NCBI RefSeq assembly: GCF_000521215.1
Contig: NZ_KI928916.1
Span: 320,245-354,866, forward strand
From: Labrenzia sp. DG1229
GTDB taxonomy: Bacteria; Pseudomonadota; Alphaproteobacteria; Rhizobiales; Stappiaceae
Reading direction: 5' to 3'
DNA length: 34,622 nt
Position 1 is the first letter of the stretch. Every line of letters starts with the position of its first letter. Both the position numbers and the translations under genes were made by a program. This document shows, piece by piece, positions 14,774 through 22,179 of this stretch. A model generated the notes under the pieces. It searched no databases. It saw only the letters and a program-made list of their open reading frames with translations, and was not told the origin of the DNA.

Positions 14774-14800
14774 ATGAGGGTGTCAGGAGACTGACAGGAA
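14755..14800. repeat. perfect 20-base inverted repeat with nested palindromes
   Basis: TTCCTGTCAGTCTCCTGACA (14755-14774), a 6-base loop (TGAGGG), then the exact complement (14781-14800). Each arm also contains TGTCAG and CTGACA four bases apart, so each arm can fold alone. It lies 71 bases upstream of uvrB and 72 bases downstream of the hydrolase gene. No U-run follows on the minus strand, so it is not a standard terminator, although it may end or process that transcript. Confidence 0.8.
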
Positions 14801-14871
14801 CCTCGGCAAATTCAAATAATTCATGCTGACGGTTCGAGCATGTGGCAAGGATCGTGTCGCACCCAATCCGG

Positions 14872-16854
14872 TCAAATTGTAGGTGGCGTGGAGCTCCCTC
14901 CAAAAGCGGTTGACAGCAATGCGAAGTACTGGCTTCCCTTCACGCCATTCGCGTCGGTTCCATCGACGCCCTTCATCATCTTGCGCGCTCCGCCCGTTCC
15001 AAGAAGATGGGAGGCCGCGAGAACTCCGGCCAACGACGCCTTGTCGGCATTGTCGATCAGAGTATCCATGACTTTCTTGGTTTCCCGGTTGTTCAAAAGA
15101 CTGCGATAATTGCGGCGCGTGTAAGCGATCATTTCCAGGTCCTGACAGCTGTTCTTGTTCTCTAGCCAGTCGAGACGGGATGCCACGCCCTTTTTGCCGA
15201 GCCACCAGCGGTTCTGTGCGAGAAGGCGCGTGGTTGCTCCGCTCTTCACGTAGCCGCCGTCAATCAAAGCCAGCGCGCCGAACTGCCATCGGCCCGAATA
15301 CCCTATCGTGTTGACGGCTGCATAGTTGTTGCCGGATTCGCGGTGCCCGAGAACATCCGTGTAATTGCTCCAATCCGACTTGGTAAACGGTCCAAGCGTG
15401 CCATCGTCAAAATTCGGATCTTCGGTGCCCGGGCCACTGCTTTGGGCTGGTTCCGTGTCAAAGCCCAGCAACATCCGGATCGCCACGACCTGGCGCTTGT
15501 TGAACTCGGAAACCTTGACACTGTCGCTTTGGTTTCCACCGAGCAAGGACACCCTGTCACCGTCGGCTTCGACGAAAAATCCGACGTGACCGGAGGAATC
15601 CGTTGTGCCGCTTCTGGGTCTGAGAACGACAACAGAGCCAACGGGGATGGCCGCCTTTTCCCAGGCGCCGACCGGAACCTCGACATCGCCCCAGGTTTTC
15701 CAGCTGGCGGCTCTCGCAGCGGTTGCCTTGACAATGGATTTGGCCGCGATATCCGATCCTGAATTGGCAAGACACCAGGCGACAAACGCGCCGCACCAGG
15801 GGTCCTCCCTATTGGTCGAGAAGCCGGTCGCCTTGAAGTATTTCAGAATGTCGGAATTTGGCGGGGTGCCGGTTTCCTTGACACCCTTCACCATTTCTTC
15901 GCGCGCCTTGACGAACCAGGGCAACTTGTCGGCCGTCATGTAGATCAGGTCTTCTGGCGTCAACTCGCGCACAAGCGTGAAAGACCGTTTCAGGGCCGCG
16001 TCGAACACGGAAAAGATCTTGTCGTCAACTTCTTTCAGCGAGAGACTGTCGGTCTCCGTGCCGAAGAATTTTTTGTAGCGCTTGAGAATGTTCGCCGCTT
16101 CGGCGGCGTTCACGGTATTCAGTAACTGGACAAATTTGGTGTCCGGAGTGCTTTCCAGTTTTTCGATAAATGAGACTGCCAATTCCTTGCCGCAGGACAG
16201 GCTTAGAAAAAGCTCGATCGTCGTCGGCATCCAGGGACCGCTCGCGGCCGAGCGGTCATCGGTCGAAAAGTGCTCGCTGAGGGACTTGGTCGCCTCGAAG
16301 GTTCTATAGCCGAAGCCGTAGCATTGAAAGACCGGCACATCGATGTCCCGCTCAAGATAGCCTGCTTCATTCCGGGAACTGCCGACAAAGGCGCTCCATT
16401 CCAAAGCGGAAAGGGCGAAGGGGCCATGGCGTTCGATGCCATCCATGGATTCGATCTTGTTTTGCGGAACGGAGTCGGTCTTCGTGCCAGTGTGCACGAG
16501 CGCGTAAGCGATCAGAAAGTCGCGATTGATACCGTAACCTTCCGCTTCGGCTGACTTGTTGATGACCCGTGCTGCCAGTGTGCAATTCTTGACAAAAGAC
16601 CATGGGTCCAGCGGTTCGGGTTCAGGCGGGTCTGCGGGTTCGACTTCGACAGCGCGCACCCAGCCTTCTTCACTGCCGCCCGGAAACTCAGCTTCCACTT
16701 TGAACCAGGTCTTCGTGACGTCCTCTTCAACGGCTTTCAACGGTACATCCGGTACGAGATCGACACGGTTCAGTTTGTCGTCAATGTTAAGAGGATCTGA
16801 TGGCAAGGTCGGATAGAGGAATACACCCCCACCTTTTTTGGCCTCGTGATACAT
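14872..16854 (-). CDS. multidomain peptidoglycan hydrolase (SH3-like, lysozyme-like, TIGR02594/NlpC-like, lysozyme-like)
   Basis: 660 residues starting at ATG 16854 (GGGGA eight bases upstream). Residues 1-72 look like an SH3-type wall-binding domain (LYPTLPSDPLN.., WFKVEAEF, EGWVRAVEVE). Residues 88-300 have a lysozyme/transglycosylase look (GYGINRDFLIAYALVHTGT, ERHGPFALSALEW). Residues 325-465 match the TIGR02594 papain-like family: DPWCGAFVAWCLANSG with candidate catalytic Cys354, SGHVGFFVEADG with His423, then LLGGNQSD. Residues 492-640 form another lysozyme-like domain: VLGHRESGNNYAAVN with candidate Glu506, then GYSGRWQFG. It would cut both peptide and glycan parts of peptidoglycan. No signal peptide is present, so it needs lysis, a specialised secretion system or a phage-type route. 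It follows the lipoprotein gene by 45 bases in the same operon. Confidence 0.8.
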   Translation of the reverse strand: MYHEAKKGGGVFLYPTLPSDPLNIDDKLNRVDLVPDVPLKAVEEDVTKTWFKVEAEFPGGSEEGWVRAVEVEPADPPEPEPLDPWSFVKNCTLAARVINKSAEAEGYGINRDFLIAYALVHTGTKTDSVPQNKIESMDGIERHGPFALSALEWSAFVGSSRNEAGYLERDIDVPVFQCYGFGYRTFEATKSLSEHFSTDDRSAASGPWMPTTIELFLSLSCGKELAVSFIEKLESTPDTKFVQLLNTVNAAEAANILKRYKKFFGTETDSLSLKEVDDKIFSVFDAALKRSFTLVRELTPEDLIYMTADKLPWFVKAREEMVKGVKETGTPPNSDILKYFKATGFSTNREDPWCGAFVAWCLANSGSDIAAKSIVKATAARAASWKTWGDVEVPVGAWEKAAIPVGSVVVLRPRSGTTDSSGHVGFFVEADGDRVSLLGGNQSDSVKVSEFNKRQVVAIRMLLGFDTEPAQSSGPGTEDPNFDDGTLGPFTKSDWSNYTDVLGHRESGNNYAAVNTIGYSGRWQFGALALIDGGYVKSGATTRLLAQNRWWLGKKGVASRLDWLENKNSCQDLEMIAYTRRNYRSLLNNRETKKVMDTLIDNADKASLAGVLAASHLLGTGGARKMMKGVDGTDANGVKGSQYFALLSTAFGGSSTPPTI

Positions 16855-16899
16855 GGCAGTTCCCCAGGTGCTATGCGTATCGGAACATCTCTTTTTCGT

Positions 16900-18240
16900 T
16901 CAGTCCGATACCAGAGAATAAAATACAGGCGTGACCTCGTCCTTGGAGACGCCAGATATTGAAAAGTCCACGTCTTTGAATTCGTCCGAATCTTTCAGGG
17001 CAGTGATCAATTCCCTGATTTCGTTGACCCTGGTTTTACTCGTGTCGGACGATCCCGACTTTTTCAGAACGCTCTGCACGAACGTCGCTTCCGCTGCAGC
17101 ATCATTGGCGAAGCGGAATCGCTCATAATAATTCTTGTAGTTGGCAGTGTTGCACGTGTTGTCTTTTGCGGCGCCAAGAATAGCGGGTCCTCTCTTGATG
17201 TTCAATTCAGAGCTTATGTCACCTCCACGGAAGGAATTTTGCGACCAGAGGAGGATGCCGGCGCGGGTCTTGTCACCGAAGTTGTTAGCTGGTGAGGAAA
17301 TACAGAGAAACTGCTGGATTTTTGTCAGCTCCTCTTTCTGAAGCTGTATTTCCCAAGGTGTTGCAGCACCACGTATCTGACTATCTTTGGGGATCGTTGG
17401 ATCAATAGTTACCGGAGTGCGTGCACTGAAGGTCCGTTCCTGTCCACCTCCTGCCGATCCGATTGTGAGACCGCTTTGGGGCGACCAGTTGATGGAATTT
17501 TCAGGCGTCGGTGCGATTCCGCTCGAACCTAGGGTCGAGTAGTTGTTTATGTTGGCTTCGATGGCGAACGGAAGGCACAGGCGCAGATAGGATCTCAAGA
17601 CGAATTCGGCCTGTGGCCTGTTCGTTACCCTTATCTGGTTTTTCCGAAAGTCCGCCCTGAATTTCCTGCGTAGGTTCAGAACGATGGAGTTGACTGTGGA
17701 AGATTCAACTTCGAGCAAAAGCCGGCTGTGATAGTTCTCCACGCTCTTGGAAATTAGGTCGAAAGCGAGGCCTGCAACGGTCAAAGCGGTCGCAGATGCG
17801 TCTGCAACACCCATAATTCCAGTTGTTGCCGCACGAATCGAGCCGATTTGACTTTGAATCGGCCCTTTGGAGCGTTTCTGATTATCTAGCCACTGCAGAT
17901 AGGCGTCGCAGCGTCGATCGATATCGTTCATACCCTGAGCAACGACGATCAACCATTTCGGATCATCGATCGGATGTAGGTGGCACGTGCTGGAGGCATA
18001 TGAGGAGACGTTTGCGGGTAGACCCGCCTGCTGGCAGAGATAGGCAAAATACTTGTTTTGCAGGTTGCTTGTTGTGGCAATGTCGGTTTCCGAAGTGGCC
18101 AGATTGGCGCCGATCCCTTCCGCCAGATAATTCGTACCTGCAGGTCCGCAACTCACCAGGAACAACCCGGCGAAAACGCTCAGAAAAAGGCGTAAGAAAA
18201 CCCGGTGTCCGCGAACGCGCGGACTCCTGCTGGCCGTCAT
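16900..18240 (-). CDS. lipoprotein of unknown function paired with the peptidoglycan hydrolase
   Basis: 446 residues from ATG 18240, chosen because GGAG lies nine bases upstream; the start at 18273 has no such site. A type II signal peptide ends in the lipobox FLVSC (cysteine about residue 31, followed by GPAG), so the protein should be lipid-anchored. The mature part has several Cys residues (YLCQQAG, STCHLH, RRCDAYLQWLDNQ), a Gly/Ala-rich possibly membrane-associated helix (about 135-165, AATTGIMGVADASATALTVA) and a C-terminal helical region. I recognise no family. It is the promoter-proximal gene, 45 bases before the hydrolase. A partner role (inhibitor, receptor or delivery factor) is only inferred. 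Base composition appears less GC-rich than neighbouring genes by eye. Confidence 0.75.
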   Translation of the reverse strand: MTASRSPRVRGHRVFLRLFLSVFAGLFLVSCGPAGTNYLAEGIGANLATSETDIATTSNLQNKYFAYLCQQAGLPANVSSYASSTCHLHPIDDPKWLIVVAQGMNDIDRRCDAYLQWLDNQKRSKGPIQSQIGSIRAATTGIMGVADASATALTVAGLAFDLISKSVENYHSRLLLEVESSTVNSIVLNLRRKFRADFRKNQIRVTNRPQAEFVLRSYLRLCLPFAIEANINNYSTLGSSGIAPTPENSINWSPQSGLTIGSAGGGQERTFSARTPVTIDPTIPKDSQIRGAATPWEIQLQKEELTKIQQFLCISSPANNFGDKTRAGILLWSQNSFRGGDISSELNIKRGPAILGAAKDNTCNTANYKNYYERFRFANDAAAEATFVQSVLKKSGSSDTSKTRVNEIRELITALKDSDEFKDVDFSISGVSKDEVTPVFYSLVSD

Positions 18241-18871
18241 GAGACCACTCCGTAAATACGCTGAAACACCCATGCCGCCCGGTCGCGGGCACGCACTTTT
18301 ACAAACTATCCGGGCCGGGGCTTCAACGTGTCAATTGTTTGTTAACCAATTGCAGGCCGGGGTTGTTCCAGCGAGCGGGGGGCACCTGGTCCGGTGCAGC
18401 TCGATGGAGCTGAAGCGCCGGATAAGTCTCTGCCGCATAGTTCTTATTTGAGTTGAGGGATTCAAGCCTGCTCGCGCAAGGACAATGACGCGTGTTCAAG
18501 ATTAGATGTGGACACTCTCGGTTGATGGTGCGGCCTGTTCGAAATATCGGCTCGAAGTCTTCTTTGAAATGAAAGAAATCGGCGAATCGCCGCAGTTGAG
18601 CCTGTGTTTTCAACCGGCCGAATGGCCCCGGGGTCCGTTATTATCTGCACTCGAGTTTCCGCGACTTCAAGATATCTCCCGCTTTGCGCCAGACGTCACA
18701 CAGACCACTGATGCCGATCAGCCAACCAGCGGTGTCTACTTCGTCGGGCCCACGCCCAAGCGCCGCCCAGGCACAAAAAGGGCGGGGACCACTTCAGGCG
18801 GCTTTTCAGGACAGCCAGTCAGCATCCCGACCCAAATGTCTCTGAAGCAATCAGGCAACAGTGGCCCCGGA
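18241..18871. other. intergenic region between ROK gene and lipoprotein operon
   Basis: 631 bases without a supported gene. The left edge holds the promoter region of the lipoprotein operon, including a CAATTG-N9-CAATTG pair around 18331-18351. The right part holds dispersed repeat copy B (18778-18831). Open frames on both strands lack start sites or similarity. Confidence 0.55.
18778..18831 (+). repeat. 54-base dispersed repeat, copy B
   Basis: About 74 percent identical to 14720-14773 without gaps, including TTTTCAGGAC at 18803-18812. It lies 41 bases past the stop of the ROK gene. Unlike copy A it is not followed by a long inverted repeat. Confidence 0.5.
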
Positions 18872-19966
18872 TCAGAGAAATGTCTCGAAGAGAGGCAGGC
18901 AGGCCGCACCGATGGCGCCGCCTTCAGGACCGAAGGCCGAGGTCTTGAGCGGTGCATTCGGCAATCCCCGGGATGGTCCCGGCAACCGCGCCGTCGCGGC
19001 GCGCTCGACAAGTGCCTTGTTGATCCAGCCGGGCAGGCGGCCGCCGAGAACAATTTCCGCAGGATCGAAAAACCCGGTGATTGCTCTTTGCGCCAGCGCG
19101 ATCTGTTGGCTTGCGCGGTCAATCCAGGCATCGAGGTCCGCTGCAAGACCCGGTGCCGGCTGCGTCAGACCGTCAAGGTCCTCGATCTTGTGACCGGCAT
19201 CATTCAAATGTTTCAGAAGATCCTGTCCGGACGGCCGGAGTTCTTCATAGGGAAACAGGAAGCCCGGCAGGCAGGCATTGCCACGAGCGCCGCGGTAGGG
19301 CTTGCCATCGAGGATGGCTCCGCCGCCGACACCGTGGCCGATATGGAGGAAAAACAGGGGATCCTCGTCGCGGACACCTTCCCCGAGCATGAATTCGGCG
19401 ATCGCAGCAGACGTGCCGTCGTTTTCGATGTGAACCGGAATGTCGAATGCGGACCTGAGGGCCGTGATCACCCGGTCGTCACCGAGCTGATCGAAGAGTT
19501 CATGGGCCACCAGCAAGTCGCGGTAAGTTCCGAAGTTACCCGGCAGGGAGACACCGACACCAAGCAGCGAGTCCGAAGGGAGGTTGCGTGAAAGATCCGC
19601 AACACCGCTTGCGGCTGCCCTGGCAACGTCCTCCGGACGGGCGCCTGACAGGACGCGGTGCCGGGTGGCGCAGATGGCGCCACGGAAATTCAGCAGAGCC
19701 AATTCCATCGTTCTCAGAGAAAAAACGATGCCGACCGAAAAAAAGCGATCCGGGTTCAGGGCCAGATTGCGTTTCGGTTGACCCTGGGCACCCGTCCTTG
19801 TGCGCGTTTCGTGGAAAAAACCGTCTTCCTGCAGTCGGTTAATGAGGCGTGTCACAGACGCACCCGTCAATCCGGTCGCCTCCGCAAGATCGGTTCGAGC
19901 CATGGTTTTGTTACGAAAAATCAGAGCGATCAGCTTTCGCTCCGTTTGGCTGAGTTGCGCCGTCAT
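18872..19966 (-). CDS. ROK family transcriptional regulator
   Basis: 364 residues. The N-terminal 60 residues form a winged helix-turn-helix (RKLIALIFRNKTMARTDLAEATGLTGASVTRLINRLQEDGFF). Residues 75-364 form the ROK sugar-kinase-like domain, with GVGVSLPGNF, ENDGTSAAIAEF (containing the Asp that is catalytic in ROK kinases), HIGHGVGGGAILDGKPYRGA and a C-terminal EIVLGGRL. The Cys-rich zinc site common in the family (CNGCGxxxCLE) is absent. ATG 19966 is preceded by GGGAG. It diverges from the transporter operon, and the palindrome between them is the obvious operator, so it probably represses that operon and is released by a sugar or sugar phosphate, as with NagC and XylR. Confidence 0.9.
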   Translation of the reverse strand: MTAQLSQTERKLIALIFRNKTMARTDLAEATGLTGASVTRLINRLQEDGFFHETRTRTGAQGQPKRNLALNPDRFFSVGIVFSLRTMELALLNFRGAICATRHRVLSGARPEDVARAAASGVADLSRNLPSDSLLGVGVSLPGNFGTYRDLLVAHELFDQLGDDRVITALRSAFDIPVHIENDGTSAAIAEFMLGEGVRDEDPLFFLHIGHGVGGGAILDGKPYRGARGNACLPGFLFPYEELRPSGQDLLKHLNDAGHKIEDLDGLTQPAPGLAADLDAWIDRASQQIALAQRAITGFFDPAEIVLGGRLPGWINKALVERAATARLPGPSRGLPNAPLKTSAFGPEGGAIGAACLPLFETFL

Positions 19967-20002
19967 CTTGATTCTCCCGACGTTTCGGGATAATAGGTTT
20001 TA

Positions 20003-20029
20003 AATTAAATTACACAACGTAATTTAATT
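20003..20029. promoter_or_regulatory. ROK-type operator palindrome
   Basis: AATTAAATTAC (20003-20013), five bases (ACAAC), GTAATTTAATT (20019-20029): perfect 11-base arms. AT-rich dyads with TTTAATT-like half-sites are typical of NagC/XylR/Mlc binding sites. It is the only strong dyad between the ROK start (19966) and the binding-protein start (20101), so it can control both directions. Confidence 0.75.
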
Positions 20030-20100
20030 GTCATGATGTTGTGCGACGAAATCCGGGCTTTCAGGCCGGAGGGTCTCAATCAGCAAGGAGGTAGTGGCTC

Positions 20101-21099
20101 ATGAAAAAGACAGTTCTTACAAGCCTGGCAGGACTGCTGGCACTAGGAGGGGCGGCACAGGCCGACCCGTTGGTCATTTATTCGCCGCAGGGAGGAGAAC
20201 GCGCAGAGTGGGTCGCCGAGAAGGCAGCGGCCGCCGGACACGATATTGAAATCCTGAATGCGGGTGGTGGTGAATTGTTTGACCGCCTGCTTGCGGAAAA
20301 GAACAATCCGCAGGCTGACGTGGTTTTTGGCCTTGTCGACATGGCCATGTCGACACTGAAATCCGAGGGGCTGTTTCAGCCCTACACACCGACCTGGGCC
20401 GAGGGACTGCCGGAGGAGTATGTTGATCCGGACGGCGTCGTTCACAAGTTCTGGCAGACGCCGATCGTGATCGCGATCAATGCAGACAAGTTGTCTGCCG
20501 GCGAGGCGCCAAAGAGTTGGCTCGATCTGACCGACCCTGCCTACAAGGGCCAATACGTCGTGGGATCGACGTCATGGCAAACCACCCGAACCTTTCTTGC
20601 CGGTATCCTTGCGCGCTTCATGGATGAAAACGGCAAGGTTTCGGACGAAGGTTGGCAATTCATGGAAACGTTCTATGCGAACGCGATCCTTGCAAATGAC
20701 GGAGACAGCAAGACCCAGGCCTATGCCTCAGGCGATGCGCTGATCGACCTGAACTGGTTCGGAGGCGCCTACCGGCAGGCGGAAAATGTCGGCTACAGCG
20801 TTGAGCTGATCGACACGGAAGGCGGAACGCCCTTCATCGCTGAAGGCATTGCGATCATGGAGGGTACCGATCAGCTCGATCAGGCCAAGGCGTTCGTCGA
20901 CTGGTTCGGCTCGCCGGAATTCATGGGTGCCTATGCGACCCAGTTCAATCAGGCTCCGGCGCACCCGGAAGCGATCGCGCTGGCACCGGCGGATGTTCAG
21001 GAGAAGGCGAAGCTTGTGACGGCTCAACCGGTCGACTGGGATCTGGTCGCCAGCCAGATCGATGGCTGGATCCAGCGTATCGAACTTGAGATCAAATGA
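20101..21099 (+). CDS. periplasmic binding protein of an AfuA/FbpA-type ABC importer
   Basis: 332 residues with a clear signal peptide (MKKTVLTSLAGLLALGGAAQA, cleavage near 21). The mature protein has the ferric/thiamine/phosphonate-type two-lobe fold: LVIYSPQGGERAEWVAEKA, GGGELFDRLLAEKNNPQADVV, and PAYKGQYVVGSTSWQTTRTF at the hinge side. A Tyr-rich C-lobe iron site as in FbpA is not evident, which argues against iron and fits the AfuA group that binds sugar phosphates. A near-ideal ribosome site (AAGGAGG, 20085-20091) precedes the ATG. It is the first gene of a five-gene operon and is followed by a strong hairpin that could raise its level over the membrane components. The phosphatase and isomerase downstream support a phosphorylated sugar or polyol. 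Confidence 0.88.
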   Translation: MKKTVLTSLAGLLALGGAAQADPLVIYSPQGGERAEWVAEKAAAAGHDIEILNAGGGELFDRLLAEKNNPQADVVFGLVDMAMSTLKSEGLFQPYTPTWAEGLPEEYVDPDGVVHKFWQTPIVIAINADKLSAGEAPKSWLDLTDPAYKGQYVVGSTSWQTTRTFLAGILARFMDENGKVSDEGWQFMETFYANAILANDGDSKTQAYASGDALIDLNWFGGAYRQAENVGYSVELIDTEGGTPFIAEGIAIMEGTDQLDQAKAFVDWFGSPEFMGAYATQFNQAPAHPEAIALAPADVQEKAKLVTAQPVDWDLVASQIDGWIQRIELEIK

Positions 21100-21112
21100 T
21101 AGATACCGAAAA

Positions 21113-21138
21113 CCCGGCAGCGCCTTCGCGCTGCCGGG
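21113..21138 (+). terminator. intercistronic hairpin after the binding-protein gene
   Basis: CCCGGCAGCGC (21113-21123), loop CTTC, GCGCTGCCGGG (21128-21138): a perfect 11-base stem 13 bases past the stop codon, with no T-run. Such hairpins between binding-protein and membrane-component genes usually protect the upstream mRNA or partly stop transcription, giving excess binding protein. Confidence 0.7.
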
Positions 21139-21154
21139 CAGCGAGACAAGTTCG

Positions 21155-22179
21155 ATGACACCACCGCTTCTCGGTCTTGAACAGGTTACGATCGGTTATG
21201 GCGACCTGACCGTTGTCCATGACGTGACACTTGCCCTGCGTCAGGGCGAGTTCGTTTCCATTCTCGGACCCTCCGGGTGCGGAAAGTCGACGCTGCTGCG
21301 CGCTGTCGCCGGATTTGTGCCAGTCAAGGGCGGGCGTATCAGCCTGAACGGCGAGGATGTGACCCGTCAGCCGCCCGAGGATCGAGACATCGGCATCGTC
21401 TTCCAGAACTACGCCCTGTTTCCGACCATGTCCGTTTTCGAGAACATTGCCTTCGGATTGCGGGTCGCGGGAACCGGCAGCCGGGACATACGCGCGAAGG
21501 TCGATGCGATCGCCGAGGTTGCCGGTATTCTGGACCAGTTGCCCAAACGCCCGGCGGAGTTGTCCGGCGGTCAGCAGCAAAGGGTCGCGATTGCCCGCTC
21601 GCTGATCATGGGCACAAAAGTACTTTTGTTTGATGAGCCTTTGTCGAACCTGGATGCCAAGGTCAGGCAGACCATGCGCCGCGAAATCAGGCGGTTGCAG
21701 GCAGAGCTGGGTTTCACTGCGCTCTTCGTGACCCACGATCAGGACGAGGCACTTTCCATGTCCGACCGGATTGTCGTTTTAAACGGGGGCGGGTTGAACA
21801 GGCCGGCACCGCCCGGGAGATCTATCGCTCGCCGCAAACCGCTTTTGTCTGCCACTTCATCGGTGCCGCGAACGCCTTGTTGCCAGCCAGCGCGGCACGG
21901 CTGTTCCCGAAACTGCACCTGCAAACGGGTGAAAGTGCCCATGTGCGATGCGAGGATCTGAAGCTTGTCGATCCCGCTCATCCTGACGCAGTCGAAGCCA
22001 AACTGGAAACTCTGGACTTCACCGGCCGCGAGGCGACCCTGACCTGCCGCCTGGGTGAGGAGCGGTTGGATGTGATCATTGCCGGACACCTCGTCGACGA
22101 CGACCTTGAGCCTGGCAAGGCATTGTATCTGGCTGCACGTGAGAACGCCGTCCATATCTACAGGAAACCCGTATCATGA
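21155..22179 (+). CDS. ABC transporter ATPase (AfuC/FbpC-like) with an apparent one-base frameshift
   Basis: The ATPase starts at ATG 21155 (MTPPLLGLEQV). Walker A GPSGCGKST is at residues 38-46, the Q-loop in IVFQNYALFP, the signature LSGGQQQRVAIARSL at 136-150, Walker B VLLFDEPLSNLD and the switch His in FVTHDQDEAL. After residue about 211 the first frame becomes meaningless and ends at 21961. The continuation lies in another frame: VEQAGTAREIYRSPQTAFVC, then FIGAANALLPASAARLFP and a TOBE-like end (HVRCEDLKLVD.., ALYLAARENAVHIYR), stopping at 22179. One missing base in the G-rich tract at 21785-21793 explains it; the corrected protein would be 341 residues. The stop overlaps the permease start (ATGA). 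Either an assembly error, a real mutation, or less likely programmed frameshifting. Confidence 0.85.

Noticed and set aside
13215..14777. 520-codon open frame on the plus strand opposite uvrB
   Set aside because: It lies entirely antisense to the well-supported uvrB gene, has low-complexity valine/leucine/arginine-rich sequence typical of GC-rich shadow frames, and resembles no family.
14685..14871. Possible SOS (LexA) box for uvrB
   Set aside because: Looked for the alphaproteobacterial GTTC-N7-GTTC motif and its complement in the leader; only isolated GTTC half-sites were present.
18506..19591. 361-codon plus-strand frame overlapping the ROK gene
   Set aside because: Mostly antisense to the ROK regulator and its first part runs through a dispersed repeat; no family similarity.
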